This document shows positions 10,749 through 18,706 of a stretch of 64,000 nucleotides of DNA, piece after piece (within the stretch, counting starts at the first letter, position 1; every line of letters begins with the position of its first letter). The notes beneath the pieces are model-generated. The model ran no database searches and was not told where the DNA came from. It saw nothing but the letters and a program-made list of their open reading frames with translations. This DNA is from Clostridium sp. 1001271B_151109_B4 (GTDB lineage Bacteria > Bacillota > Clostridia > Clostridiales > Clostridiaceae), in the NCBI RefSeq assembly GCF_015670405.1, contig NZ_JADPBQ010000008.1, positions 1 to 64,000 of the forward strand, written 5' to 3'. The translations under genes were made by a program, and so were the position numbers.

Positions 10749-12188
10749 ATGAGTAAGGTTATTAGTAAAAATGAAAGATATATAAATATCACTAATGAAA
10801 TTATTAAGAATATTGGTGGTAAAGAGAATATTAAAGGGGTAGCACATTGTGCAACAAGGCTTAGAATTGTTTTAGATGATGATAGTAAAATAAATATGAA
10901 GGCTTTAGATGAAGTAGATATGGCTAAGGGAGTATTTATGGTTGGAGATCAACTTCAAATAATTTTTGGAGCAGGATTAGTTAATGAAGTATATGAGGTG
11001 TTTGCAAAAGTGACTAATATGCAAAATATGTCCCTTTCAGACATAAAGACTAAATCGGCTGAAAAGCAAAATATATTTCAAAAAGGAATTAAATCAATTT
11101 CAGATGTATTTATAGAAATAATGCCGGCAATTCTTGCAGCTGCTCTATTATTAGGATTATCAGGTTTGTTAGGACAACAAGGTATCTTTGGTGATCAATC
11201 TGTAGTTGAAATGTGGCCTTGGCTTGAAGGAATAAATAGATTTATATCAATAGTATCATCAAGTGTATTTGATATTTTACCATTAATAGTTGTTTACTCA
11301 GCGACAAAAAGATATGGTGGTAGACCAGTATTAGGACTTGTTATAGGTGCTATAATGCTTAATTCAAAATTAACAGATGCTTATTCAGCAGCACAAGGAA
11401 CTATTATACCAGAAACAATTAGTGTGTTAGGATTAAAAATACAATTAGTTGGATTCCAAGGTGGAGTTATTATTGCATTAATGATGGGAGCCGTTGTAGC
11501 TTATTTTGATAAATTATTTGAAAAGAAGGTTGCAAACAGTGTTAAATTATTAGTTTCTCCAATGCTTACAGTTTTTGTTTCAGCATTATTATTATTTACT
11601 ATAATTGGGCCTATTGGACGTACATTAGCAAGCCTAATTACTACAACATTAGTTTGGGCTACTACAAACTTAGGTGTTTTTGGATATATGATATTTGCAG
11701 GATTACATCAAATTATTGTAATAACAGGATTACATCATATATTTGGAGCCATAGAAAGTCAATTATTGGTTGATACAGGAGTAAACTTCTTAAATCCAAT
11801 ATTCTCAGTAGCAGTTGTTGCTCAAGGAGGAGCAGTGTTAGGATATTTAGCATTACATTGGAAGAATGTAAAAGCAAGAGAAATGTGTATTCCAGCATTT
11901 ACATCAACATTATTCGGTATATCAGAACCAGCAATTTTTGGTGTTACTTTAAGAAATAAGTATCCATTAGTTTGTGGATGCATAGCAGCTGCATTAGCTG
12001 GAGGATATATTTATATAAGTAAGTTAACTGCAATAGGTTTTGGTACCACTGCAGTACCAGGGTTTGCAATAGTTAATCCAGCAAATAATGGATATATTAA
12101 TTATATAATAGCTCATTTAATTGCAATTTTAGGTGGTATATTACTAACTATGATGTGGGGAAGAGTTAAGATTAAAACTAGTAAATAA
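10749..12188 (+). CDS. PTS EIIBC component, sucrose/alpha-glucoside class
   Basis: A 479-residue membrane permease that imports and phosphorylates a sugar. The EIIB domain is N-terminal (1-90), with phospho-cysteine Cys34 in VAHCATRLR. The EIIC domain (about 105-475) has the glucose-superfamily helices and the substrate motif GLHHIFGAIESQL. No EIIA is encoded here, so it must borrow EIIA-Glc from elsewhere, as ScrA/TreP-type permeases do. ATG 10749 is preferred because GGGGGAA lies 7 nt before it; the ribosome site overlaps the end of the alpha-galactosidase gene. Operon context suggests an alpha-galactoside or sucrose substrate. Confidence 0.88.
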   Translation: MSKVISKNERYINITNEIIKNIGGKENIKGVAHCATRLRIVLDDDSKINMKALDEVDMAKGVFMVGDQLQIIFGAGLVNEVYEVFAKVTNMQNMSLSDIKTKSAEKQNIFQKGIKSISDVFIEIMPAILAAALLLGLSGLLGQQGIFGDQSVVEMWPWLEGINRFISIVSSSVFDILPLIVVYSATKRYGGRPVLGLVIGAIMLNSKLTDAYSAAQGTIIPETISVLGLKIQLVGFQGGVIIALMMGAVVAYFDKLFEKKVANSVKLLVSPMLTVFVSALLLFTIIGPIGRTLASLITTTLVWATTNLGVFGYMIFAGLHQIIVITGLHHIFGAIESQLLVDTGVNFLNPIFSVAVVAQGGAVLGYLALHWKNVKAREMCIPAFTSTLFGISEPAIFGVTLRNKYPLVCGCIAAALAGGYIYISKLTAIGFGTTAVPGFAIVNPANNGYINYIIAHLIAILGGILLTMMWGRVKIKTSK

Positions 12189-12192
12189 CTAT

Positions 12193-12233
12193 AAAATGCT
12201 GAATCATATTTTAATTTATGATTCAGCATTTTT
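12193..12233 (+). terminator. Rho-independent terminator of the aga-PTS operon
   Basis: AAAATGCTGAATCAT pairs perfectly with ATGATTCAGCATTTT; five T residues follow the core stem. Confidence 0.9.
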
Positions 12234-12436
12234 AGGTTTAGAAATAATAGTAATATTATTTTAAATTATAATTTGTTAATATACTTTCTCTAATTTTTAA
12301 TTTATCATTAATTGTACAAATTTTGTGTAAAGATATTTTAGTTAGTAGTTATATAATAGATTTGTAAAGTGTAATAATCTTTTTATAGTTTATTAAGGAA
12401 AGTTTAGAAGAGGTAGTAAAGGAGGGCGTAGAGACT

Positions 12437-12916
12437 ATGGTATTTCCAACACATATAGTAGCTGCAGGAGCATTGGTTACTAATGAAAAAGATGAGGTTT
12501 TATTGGTTAAGAATCCACATAGGGGATGGGAATTTCCAGGTGGACAAATTGAAAATGGAGAAGATTTAATTGAGGGAATAACTAGAGAGGTATTAGAGGA
12601 ATCTGGGATAAAAATTAGTGTTAAGAAGCTTGCTGGAGTTTATTCTAACACAAAATCATATTTAGGATGGGATAATGAAACATTTGTACCGACTAAAGTA
12701 ATATTTGATTTTTTAGCAGAAAAGGTTGGAGGAGAGCTAAGGGGAAGTGAAGAAAGTACTGAGGTTGGATGGTTTAGTAAAAATATAGTCTTAGATATGG
12801 TAAGTGAGCCTTGGATAAGGGAAAGAGCTAAGGATATGATAGAATTTAATGGACAAGTAGTTTATAGGGTATATTCATCAAGGCCTTATGAAATTTATAG
12901 GGATGAATATATTTAA
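12437..12916 (+). CDS. Nudix hydrolase
   Basis: A 159-residue Mg2+-dependent pyrophosphohydrolase. The Nudix box is textbook: Gly36, Glu42, then Arg50-Glu51 and Glu54-Glu55 in REVLEESGI. Substrates of this family are nucleoside diphosphates linked to another group (oxidised dNTPs, ADP-ribose, NDP-sugars); which one cannot be told. Start at ATG 12437 behind AAAGGAGGGCG. It is monocistronic between two hairpin terminators. Confidence 0.9.
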   Translation: MVFPTHIVAAGALVTNEKDEVLLVKNPHRGWEFPGGQIENGEDLIEGITREVLEESGIKISVKKLAGVYSNTKSYLGWDNETFVPTKVIFDFLAEKVGGELRGSEESTEVGWFSKNIVLDMVSEPWIRERAKDMIEFNGQVVYRVYSSRPYEIYRDEYI

Positions 12917-12929
12917 TTGATAAGCTTGA

Positions 12930-12966
12930 AGGGCGTGTAATTTAAAGTATAAATTACATGCCTTTT
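12930..12966 (+). terminator. Rho-independent terminator of the Nudix gene
   Basis: GGCGTGTAATTTA and TAAATTACATGCC arms with one G-U pair, followed by TTTT. Confidence 0.8.
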
Positions 12967-13135
12967 ATATTATAAGATAAATGTTAGGTTAGGATAATTT
13001 ATAGATAACTATAAAAAGTTTGATATAATGGTATTAATATTGGAAATAATTTAATTAATGATAAAGAACGTTTAGGAAAATGTTAATTAACTTTATAATG
13101 AGATTATTATAGAGAAAGTTTAAAGGAAGTAAACA

Positions 13136-14383
13136 ATGGTGAAAAATATTAAAAAGAGATATCCAAGATATTTTGAAGAATTCAAATGCATAGGAGGAAA
13201 ATGTGAAGATAGTTGTTGCATTGGTTGGAATATTGATATAGATAAAATAACATTTAAAAAGTATTTTAAAGTCAAAGATCCAGAGATGAAGAGAATGTTT
13301 CAAAAGAATGTTCAAAATAATGAAAGATGTAGTAGTGAAGATGTTGATTATGGAATAGTTAAATTAAAAAAGGATAAGAGATGTCCATTCTTAGATGAAG
13401 AAAATTATTGTGTTATTCATTCGAACTTAGGTGAAGACTATCTTTCAAATGTTTGTACATGTTTCCCAAGAGTAACTAATAAAATAGATGATACTTATGA
13501 AATGTCACTTGATGTAGCATGTCCAGAAGCTGCAAGGCTTGTTTTATTAAATGAAGAAGGAATAAAATTTACAAGTAAAGAAGATGAGTTAGGGAAACAT
13601 ATAATATCGGCACAAATAGATACAAACTTAAAGGAAGTTAAAAGTACATCTTTAAAATACTTTAAAGAAATAAGGGATTTTTGTATAGATATAATTCAAA
13701 ATAGAGACTTTAGGTTAAATGAAAGATTATATATTTTAGGCGATTTTATAAATAATCTTGAGGATAAGTTTAATAATAATTTAGATGATGTAGCTAAATT
13801 TATAAGCAAATATGATATTAGAAAAGTGGCTAAAGAATATTCAAGTGCTGATATAAATTCACTACTAGGGAATGATAATATGAATTATATTATACAAATG
13901 AATTTTTTTATAAAGATGCTTAAGATTTTAAAAGTAGATAAAGAAGTTGAAAGTATTACATTTAAAAAGTATACAAAAGAAATGCTAGAAGGATATAAGA
14001 TTGAAAATGATAAATCCATAAATGAAAATTCACTTATATATATAAAAGCTTTTGAAGAATATGAGGAAATTATAGAAAATGAATATAATTATATATTTGA
14101 AAATTACTTAGTTAATTTTATTTATAATAATATGTTCCCATTTAATGAGGTATTAACACCATTTGATAGCTATATAATGTTATTGATGAGAGTAGCTTTT
14201 ATGAAATTTTATTTAGTTGGATTATATTTAAATGGATATGATAATAATAAAGGGGAAATAGTTGGATTTATACAAGTGTTTTCAAAGACTATAGAACATC
14301 ATAAAGTATTTTTAATTGATGCTTTAGCATACATAAAGAGAAATGAGTTTAATAATATGGAATTTGCAAAAAATCTGTTATAG
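13136..14383 (+). CDS. FliB-like cysteine-rich protein (putative lysine N-methylase family)
   Basis: A 415-residue protein of the FliB family, named for flagellin lysine N-methylation in enterobacteria. The N-terminal 150 residues carry the conserved cysteine set: Cys18, Cys23, Cys27-Cys28 (FKCIGGKCEDSCCIGW), then RCPFLDEENYC, NVCTCFPR and DVACPEA. This pattern suggests a metal or Fe-S site. The C-terminal part is helical and less conserved. Many clostridia carry FliB-like genes away from flagellar loci, and no flagellar gene is present here, so the target may not be flagellin. Ribosome site AAAGGAAG; strong terminator downstream. Confidence 0.75.
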   Translation: MVKNIKKRYPRYFEEFKCIGGKCEDSCCIGWNIDIDKITFKKYFKVKDPEMKRMFQKNVQNNERCSSEDVDYGIVKLKKDKRCPFLDEENYCVIHSNLGEDYLSNVCTCFPRVTNKIDDTYEMSLDVACPEAARLVLLNEEGIKFTSKEDELGKHIISAQIDTNLKEVKSTSLKYFKEIRDFCIDIIQNRDFRLNERLYILGDFINNLEDKFNNNLDDVAKFISKYDIRKVAKEYSSADINSLLGNDNMNYIIQMNFFIKMLKILKVDKEVESITFKKYTKEMLEGYKIENDKSINENSLIYIKAFEEYEEIIENEYNYIFENYLVNFIYNNMFPFNEVLTPFDSYIMLLMRVAFMKFYLVGLYLNGYDNNKGEIVGFIQVFSKTIEHHKVFLIDALAYIKRNEFNNMEFAKNLL

Positions 14384-14391
14384 AGTAAGGT

Positions 14392-14427
14392 ACTGCTAAT
14401 ATTGAAGAGAATATTAGCAGTTTTTTT
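14392..14427 (+). terminator. Rho-independent terminator of the FliB-like gene
   Basis: ACTGCTAATATT and AATATTAGCAGT perfect 12-bp arms, GAAGAG loop, seven T residues. Confidence 0.92.
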
Positions 14428-14627
14428 ATTGGTTATAAGAATTAATATTAAAAAAATGGCAAATAATAAAATTTATGAAAGATACTAATTAAAAGAAAAT
14501 TCATTCTACTATTTATCTAGCAAGTACATTATATGTAAATTAAAGATTTTAAGTTGGTTTAATCAACTAAATTAAATGTAATCATTTTGGTGAATTTTAG
14601 AATATTATTTAAGGATGTGAACAAAAG

Positions 14628-16235
14628 ATGAAAAGAAAAAAAGTTCCTCATTTTTATATTGCATTAGTTCTTATAGTAATAATAACAGTTACTACTTTTG
14701 GTACAATAAAAGTAGAAGAAGATTTAGATAATGAAAAATATTTGGCTAAAGAGACATTTAGCGAAGAAGGAAGTGCAGATAAAATTAGTATTATTCCAAA
14801 ACCAATAAGTATTGAAACTAATCAAGGAAGGTTTATTTTGACTAGGGATACTTCAATTTATGTTAAAGGAATTACTGATGAAGAAACAGAAGCGATACGA
14901 TGGATAGCTGATTTTCTTAGAGAAAAGTTAAGTGCAGCTACTGGGTTTGAATTAAATATTATAAAAGGGGATAATCCACCAGAAGGTAGTATTTACTTAA
15001 CTACAATTAATGCAAATCCTGAACTTGGAGTAGAGGGATATAATATATTAGCTACTCCTAAAATAGTTAAAATATCAGCATATAAACCAGAGGGAATATC
15101 AAGAGGGGTACAAACATTAAGACAAATGTTACCAGCACAAATTGCTAATAGTACAGTAGTTAATAATGTAGAATGGACTATTCCAGCATCAATAATTAAT
15201 GATAAACCAGTTTATAACTATAGAGGATTAATGATTGATGTTGCAAGGCATTTTTTTACTGTAGATGAAATTAAGAGACAAATAGATTTAGCAGCACAAT
15301 ATAAGATAAATAGAGTACATTTACACTTAAGTGATGATCAAGGATGGAGATTAGAAATTAAAAAATATCCAGAATTAACTCTTATAGGTGGAAGTACAGA
15401 AGTTGGTGGAGGTCCAGGAGGATATTATACCCAAGAACAATTTAAGGATATTGTTAGTTATGCTATGCAAAGATATGTTGAAATAGTTCCTGAGTTTGAT
15501 ATGCCAGGGCATACTAATGCAGCGTTAGCTTCTTATGGATTTTTAAATCCTAATGGTAAAAAGGCTCCTTTATATACAGGAACTGATGTAGGATTTAGCT
15601 CATTCATGGCGCATAGTGAAAAAACTTATGAATTTATAGAGGATGTAATAAAAGAAGTCGTTCAAATATCACCTTCTAAATATATTCAAATAGGTGGAGA
15701 TGAAGCCCTTAATACTAAAAAAGAAGATTATGATTATTTTGTAGGAAGGGTTGCTAAAATAGCTCAAAAGTATGGGAAGACACCAATAGGTTGGGATCCA
15801 ATAGATACATCTCCAGAAATAAATTCAAGTGTAATACTACAAAATTGGAAAGATTCTAATGAAGAAGCTGTAAAGAAGAATATGAAAATAATAGTATCAA
15901 TTGCAAGTAAAACTTATTTAGATATGAAATATAATGAAAAAACACCATATGGACTTGATTGGGCAGGGTATATTCCAGTAGAAACAGCATATAAATGGGA
16001 TGTAACAGATTATGCACCAAAGAATTTGGCTTTAGGATTAGAAGCGCCTTTATGGACTGAAACAATTTCTACACAAGAACAAATGGACTATATGATATAT
16101 CCAAGACTACTTGGATATGCAGAAATAGGGTGGACTCCTAAAGAAAATAGAAATTGGGAAGAATATAAAATGAGATTAGAAAAACAAGAAGAAAGATTAG
16201 GATATGAAGGGGTGAACTATTATAAAGAAAGTTAG
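14628..16235 (+). CDS. Membrane-anchored or secreted beta-N-acetylhexosaminidase (GH20)
   Basis: A 535-residue exo-enzyme removing terminal N-acetylglucosamine or N-acetylgalactosamine from glycans. A hydrophobic helix at residues 10-26 follows KRKK and has no clear cleavage site, so it may be anchored outside the cell. Residues about 52-190 are the GH20b domain; the catalytic barrel starts at NYRGLMIDVARHFF (197-210). The catalytic pair is Asp358-Glu359 in IQIGGDEA, the substrate-assisted mechanism typical of the family. Supporting residues VHLHLSDDQGWR and FDMPGHTNAAL are intact. Ribosome site AAGGATGTG. No adjacent transporter. Confidence 0.92.
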   Translation: MKRKKVPHFYIALVLIVIITVTTFGTIKVEEDLDNEKYLAKETFSEEGSADKISIIPKPISIETNQGRFILTRDTSIYVKGITDEETEAIRWIADFLREKLSAATGFELNIIKGDNPPEGSIYLTTINANPELGVEGYNILATPKIVKISAYKPEGISRGVQTLRQMLPAQIANSTVVNNVEWTIPASIINDKPVYNYRGLMIDVARHFFTVDEIKRQIDLAAQYKINRVHLHLSDDQGWRLEIKKYPELTLIGGSTEVGGGPGGYYTQEQFKDIVSYAMQRYVEIVPEFDMPGHTNAALASYGFLNPNGKKAPLYTGTDVGFSSFMAHSEKTYEFIEDVIKEVVQISPSKYIQIGGDEALNTKKEDYDYFVGRVAKIAQKYGKTPIGWDPIDTSPEINSSVILQNWKDSNEEAVKKNMKIIVSIASKTYLDMKYNEKTPYGLDWAGYIPVETAYKWDVTDYAPKNLALGLEAPLWTETISTQEQMDYMIYPRLLGYAEIGWTPKENRNWEEYKMRLEKQEERLGYEGVNYYKES

Positions 16236-16284
16236 GTTAAGTTAGTAAATGGTAAAATTTAAAGTGAATTATAGAGTTTTATTA

Positions 16285-16313
16285 TTGACTTAAAAAAGGA
16301 TATAATAGATAAT
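16285..16313 (+). promoter_or_regulatory. Sigma-A promoter of the T-box operon
   Basis: -35 TTGACT (16285-16290), 17-bp spacer, -10 GATAAT (16308-16313). It lies about 130 nt before the first recognisable T-box element and would start the leader transcript near 16320. Confidence 0.6.
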
Positions 16314-16440
16314 ATTATAAAGAAACATCTTAATATTTTAGATAAAAAAGAAAGTTTAATTTCTTAAATTGAAGATTTTGAATTTTTTTAAGAAGTTCTT
16401 AAACTTTTAGTAAAATATTATTTAATATTATAGTTAAAGA

Positions 16441-16803
16441 TTATGATAAGGAAGAGTATTTTAAGCTATTATTTTTAGAGAGCTAAGGTATGGTGAAACT
16501 TAGTAATAATACTTTTAAGAAGCAGCCTTTGAATCGCTTTGTTGAGAACTAAGAATTTTCTTAATGTAGGCAAAGTCGTATTTCCTAACGTTATAAGGAA
16601 TAAAATATGAATGTGTCTCCAAGTTTTCAGAAGATTATATATGAAATTTGGCAAGACGAGTTTAGAACTCTTAGTTATAGAAAAGAGTTGGATTAATTTA
16701 TATTTTACTGAGTGAGTAAAGCAATTTACTTATTAGGGTGGTACCGCGGAATTTTATAGCTTCGTCCCTTCTATTTTGTAGAAGGACGAAGCTTTTTTTT
16801 TAG
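16441..16803 (+). ncRNA. T-box leader (tRNA-sensing riboswitch)
   Basis: The T-box sequence AGGGTGGTACCGCGG is at 16735-16749, followed by the competing terminator AGCTTCGTCC...GGACGAAGCT (16758-16793) and a T-run. Upstream elements fit: AGTA in the 5' base of stem I, an AGAGAG motif (16480-16485) and a CTAAG/CTTAG distal hairpin. Uncharged tRNA would stabilise the antiterminator and switch on the Lrp regulator and aminotransferase genes. I could not assign the specifier codon safely, so the sensed amino acid remains open. Confidence 0.9.
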
Positions 16804-16913
16804 TTAATAGTTAATAGTAAAGGAATAAAATCTGCTAATGCAGATTTTAAAATATATTTTAGAAACTCCTTAAGGAGTTTTAACATTAACTAATAACTCT
16901 AAACTACTAACTA
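16801..16913. repeat. MITE-like intergenic palindromic element
   Basis: Outer ends are imperfect inverted copies built from TTAATAGTTAA-type units (TAGTTAATAGTTAATAG at the left, its degenerate complement at the right). Inside are two perfect hairpins: AAAATCTGC-TAAT-GCAGATTTT (16827-16848) and AAACTCCTTAAGGAGTTT (16863-16880). Clostridial genomes carry dispersed repeats of this appearance. It lies between the T-box terminator and the Lrp ribosome site and carries no frame. Confidence 0.6.
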
Positions 16914-16930
16914 TTTAAGGAGGGTTTATC

Positions 16931-17413
16931 ATGGAAGAAATTTTAGAGATTTTAGAGCAAAACAGTAGGTATACTGATGAACAAATAGCTGTTATGGCAG
17001 GTAAAACAGTAGAAGAAGTTAGGGAAGCAATTAGAGACTATGAAGAAAAAAGCATAATTGCAGGATATACAACACTAATAAACTGGGAAAATACAGGGAA
17101 AGAAACAGTTACTGCATTAATTGAAGTTAAGATAACACCTCAAAGAGGAGAAGGTTTTGATAAGGTAGCTGAAAGAATATATAACTTTGATCAGGTTAAA
17201 GCATGTTATTTAATGTCTTCAGGAGGATTTGATTTAACGGTTATAGTAGAAGGAAAAACAATGAAAGAAGTTGCAATGTTTGTATCAGAAAAATTAGCAG
17301 TTCAAGATAATGTAATAGGTACAGCAACTCATTTTGTATTAAAGAAATATAAAGATCATGGAACTATATTTAAAGAAAAGAAAGCTTCTAATAGGGAGGT
17401 AATATTTATATGA
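16931..17413 (+). CDS. Lrp/AsnC-family transcriptional regulator
   Basis: A 160-residue two-domain regulator: winged helix-turn-helix at 1-60 (RYTDEQIAVMAGKTVEEVREA), then the RAM/AsnC effector domain at 70-150 (ETVTALIEVKITP, CYLMSSGGFDLTVIVEG). Such proteins bind amino acids and form ring-like oligomers. The stop overlaps the start of the aminotransferase (ATGATG across TGA), so the two are translationally coupled. The T-box leader upstream makes this operon respond to an uncharged tRNA, while the regulator may sense the same amino acid directly. Start behind AAGGAGGG. Confidence 0.9.
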   Translation: MEEILEILEQNSRYTDEQIAVMAGKTVEEVREAIRDYEEKSIIAGYTTLINWENTGKETVTALIEVKITPQRGEGFDKVAERIYNFDQVKACYLMSSGGFDLTVIVEGKTMKEVAMFVSEKLAVQDNVIGTATHFVLKKYKDHGTIFKEKKASNREVIFI

Positions 17414-18576
17414 TGCTAGAAAATATGATAAGAAAAGAAGTTAGAGAAATGCCTCCTTCAGGTATAAGAAAATATTTTGACATAGTAAATGAAATGGAAG
17501 GTGTAATATCTTTAGGGGTAGGAGAGCCAGATTTTGTTACACCTTGGAATGTTAGAGAAGCAGGAATATACTCTTTAGAGCAGGGTGATACTCATTATTC
17601 TTCTAATGCTGGATTTATAGAACTTAGAGAAGAAATAGCTAAGTATTTATATAGAAAATTTGATTTAAAGTATAATCCTAAGGATGAGATTTTAGTTACT
17701 GTTGGTGGTAGTGAAGGTATTGATATTGCATTAAGAGCATTAACAGGACCTGGAGATGAAGTAATTATTCCAGAACCAAGCTTTGTTGCATATAAAGGAT
17801 GTACTGCATTTACTGGAGCAACAGCAAAGATAATAAATCTTAAAGCAGAAAATGACTTCAAGTTAACAGCACAAGAGTTAGAAGAAGCAATTACTGAAAA
17901 AACAAAGGTAGTTATAATTCCATTTCCTAATAACCCAACAGGAGCAATAATGACAAGAGAAGAATTAGCTCCATTAGTGGAAGTTTTAAAAGATAAGGAT
18001 GTAATAGTTATTTCTGATGAAATTTATGCAGAATTATCTTATGATAAGCCACATGTATCTATAGCAAGTTTCCCAGAAATTAAGGATAAAACACTTGTTA
18101 TAAATGGATTTTCAAAATCTTATGCTATGACAGGATGGAGACTTGGATATGTTTGTGGACATCACATTCTTTTAGATGCCATGAAAAAAATTCATCAATA
18201 TGCAATAATGTGTTCACCTACAACCGCACAATTTGCAGCAATTGAAGCATTAAAGAATGGTGATGAAAGTGTTAGTAAAATGGTGAAAGAATACAATAGA
18301 AGAAGAAGAGTTTTAGTTGATGGATTTAGGAAGCTTGGATTAGATTGTTTTGAACCATTAGGAGCTTTTTATGTATTTCCATGTATTAAGTCAACAGGAA
18401 TGACATCTGATGAATTCTGTGAAAAGTTATTACTACAAGAAAAGGTACTAGCAGTTCCAGGAAATGCATTTGGTGAATGTGGTGAAGGATTTATTAGAGC
18501 ATGCTATGCATCATCTATGGAAAATATAATGGAAGCTTTAAAGAGAATTGAAAAGTTCTTAAATGAAGTTAGATAA
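17410..18576 (+). CDS. PLP-dependent aminotransferase, class I/II (PatA/AspB-like)
   Basis: A 388-residue fold-type I aminotransferase. Recognisable elements are VGEPDFVTP (substrate-side arm), the NNPTG loop (PFPNNPTGAIM), the DEIYAELSYD aspartate, and the PLP-lysine motif NGFSKSYAMTGWRLGY. It is close to the B. subtilis PatA/aromatic aminotransferase group. The exact amino donor is unclear; aromatic, branched or acidic amino acids are all possible. It is coupled to the Lrp regulator (4-nt overlap) under the T-box leader, so it is made when one amino acid runs short. Two tandem ATG codons at 17410 and 17413 are both usable. Confidence 0.9.
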   Translation: MMLENMIRKEVREMPPSGIRKYFDIVNEMEGVISLGVGEPDFVTPWNVREAGIYSLEQGDTHYSSNAGFIELREEIAKYLYRKFDLKYNPKDEILVTVGGSEGIDIALRALTGPGDEVIIPEPSFVAYKGCTAFTGATAKIINLKAENDFKLTAQELEEAITEKTKVVIIPFPNNPTGAIMTREELAPLVEVLKDKDVIVISDEIYAELSYDKPHVSIASFPEIKDKTLVINGFSKSYAMTGWRLGYVCGHHILLDAMKKIHQYAIMCSPTTAQFAAIEALKNGDESVSKMVKEYNRRRRVLVDGFRKLGLDCFEPLGAFYVFPCIKSTGMTSDEFCEKLLLQEKVLAVPGNAFGECGEGFIRACYASSMENIMEALKRIEKFLNEVR

Positions 18577-18580
18577 TATA

Positions 18581-18610
18581 AAAAACTGGGCTTTGTAGTC
18601 CAGTTTTTTT
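18581..18610 (+). terminator. Rho-independent terminator of the lrp-aminotransferase operon
   Basis: AAAAACTGG/CCAGTTTTT stem with eight T residues. Confidence 0.85.
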
Positions 18611-18656
18611 ACATATATAAACTATATTATTATTAATATATAAATATTTAGAACTA

Positions 18657-18677
18657 TGTAAACGTTAATGGTATAAT
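18657..18677 (+). promoter_or_regulatory. cre-like CcpA site overlapping an extended -10 promoter
   Basis: TGTAAACGTTAATG (18657-18670) matches 12 of 14 positions of the catabolite responsive element TGWAANCGNTWNCA, including the central CG. It abuts TGGTATAAT, an extended -10 (18669-18677). CcpA bound here would block RNA polymerase on the esterase-GH3 operon when glucose is present. Confidence 0.6.
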
Positions 18678-18706
18678 AAAAGTAATAAAGGTAGGAGGGA
18701 GTATTT

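Noticed and set aside
16500..16560. Reading a specifier codon (Phe TTT or Leu TTA) in T-box stem I
   Set aside because: Stem I pairing can be drawn more than one way by hand, so the codon could be shifted.
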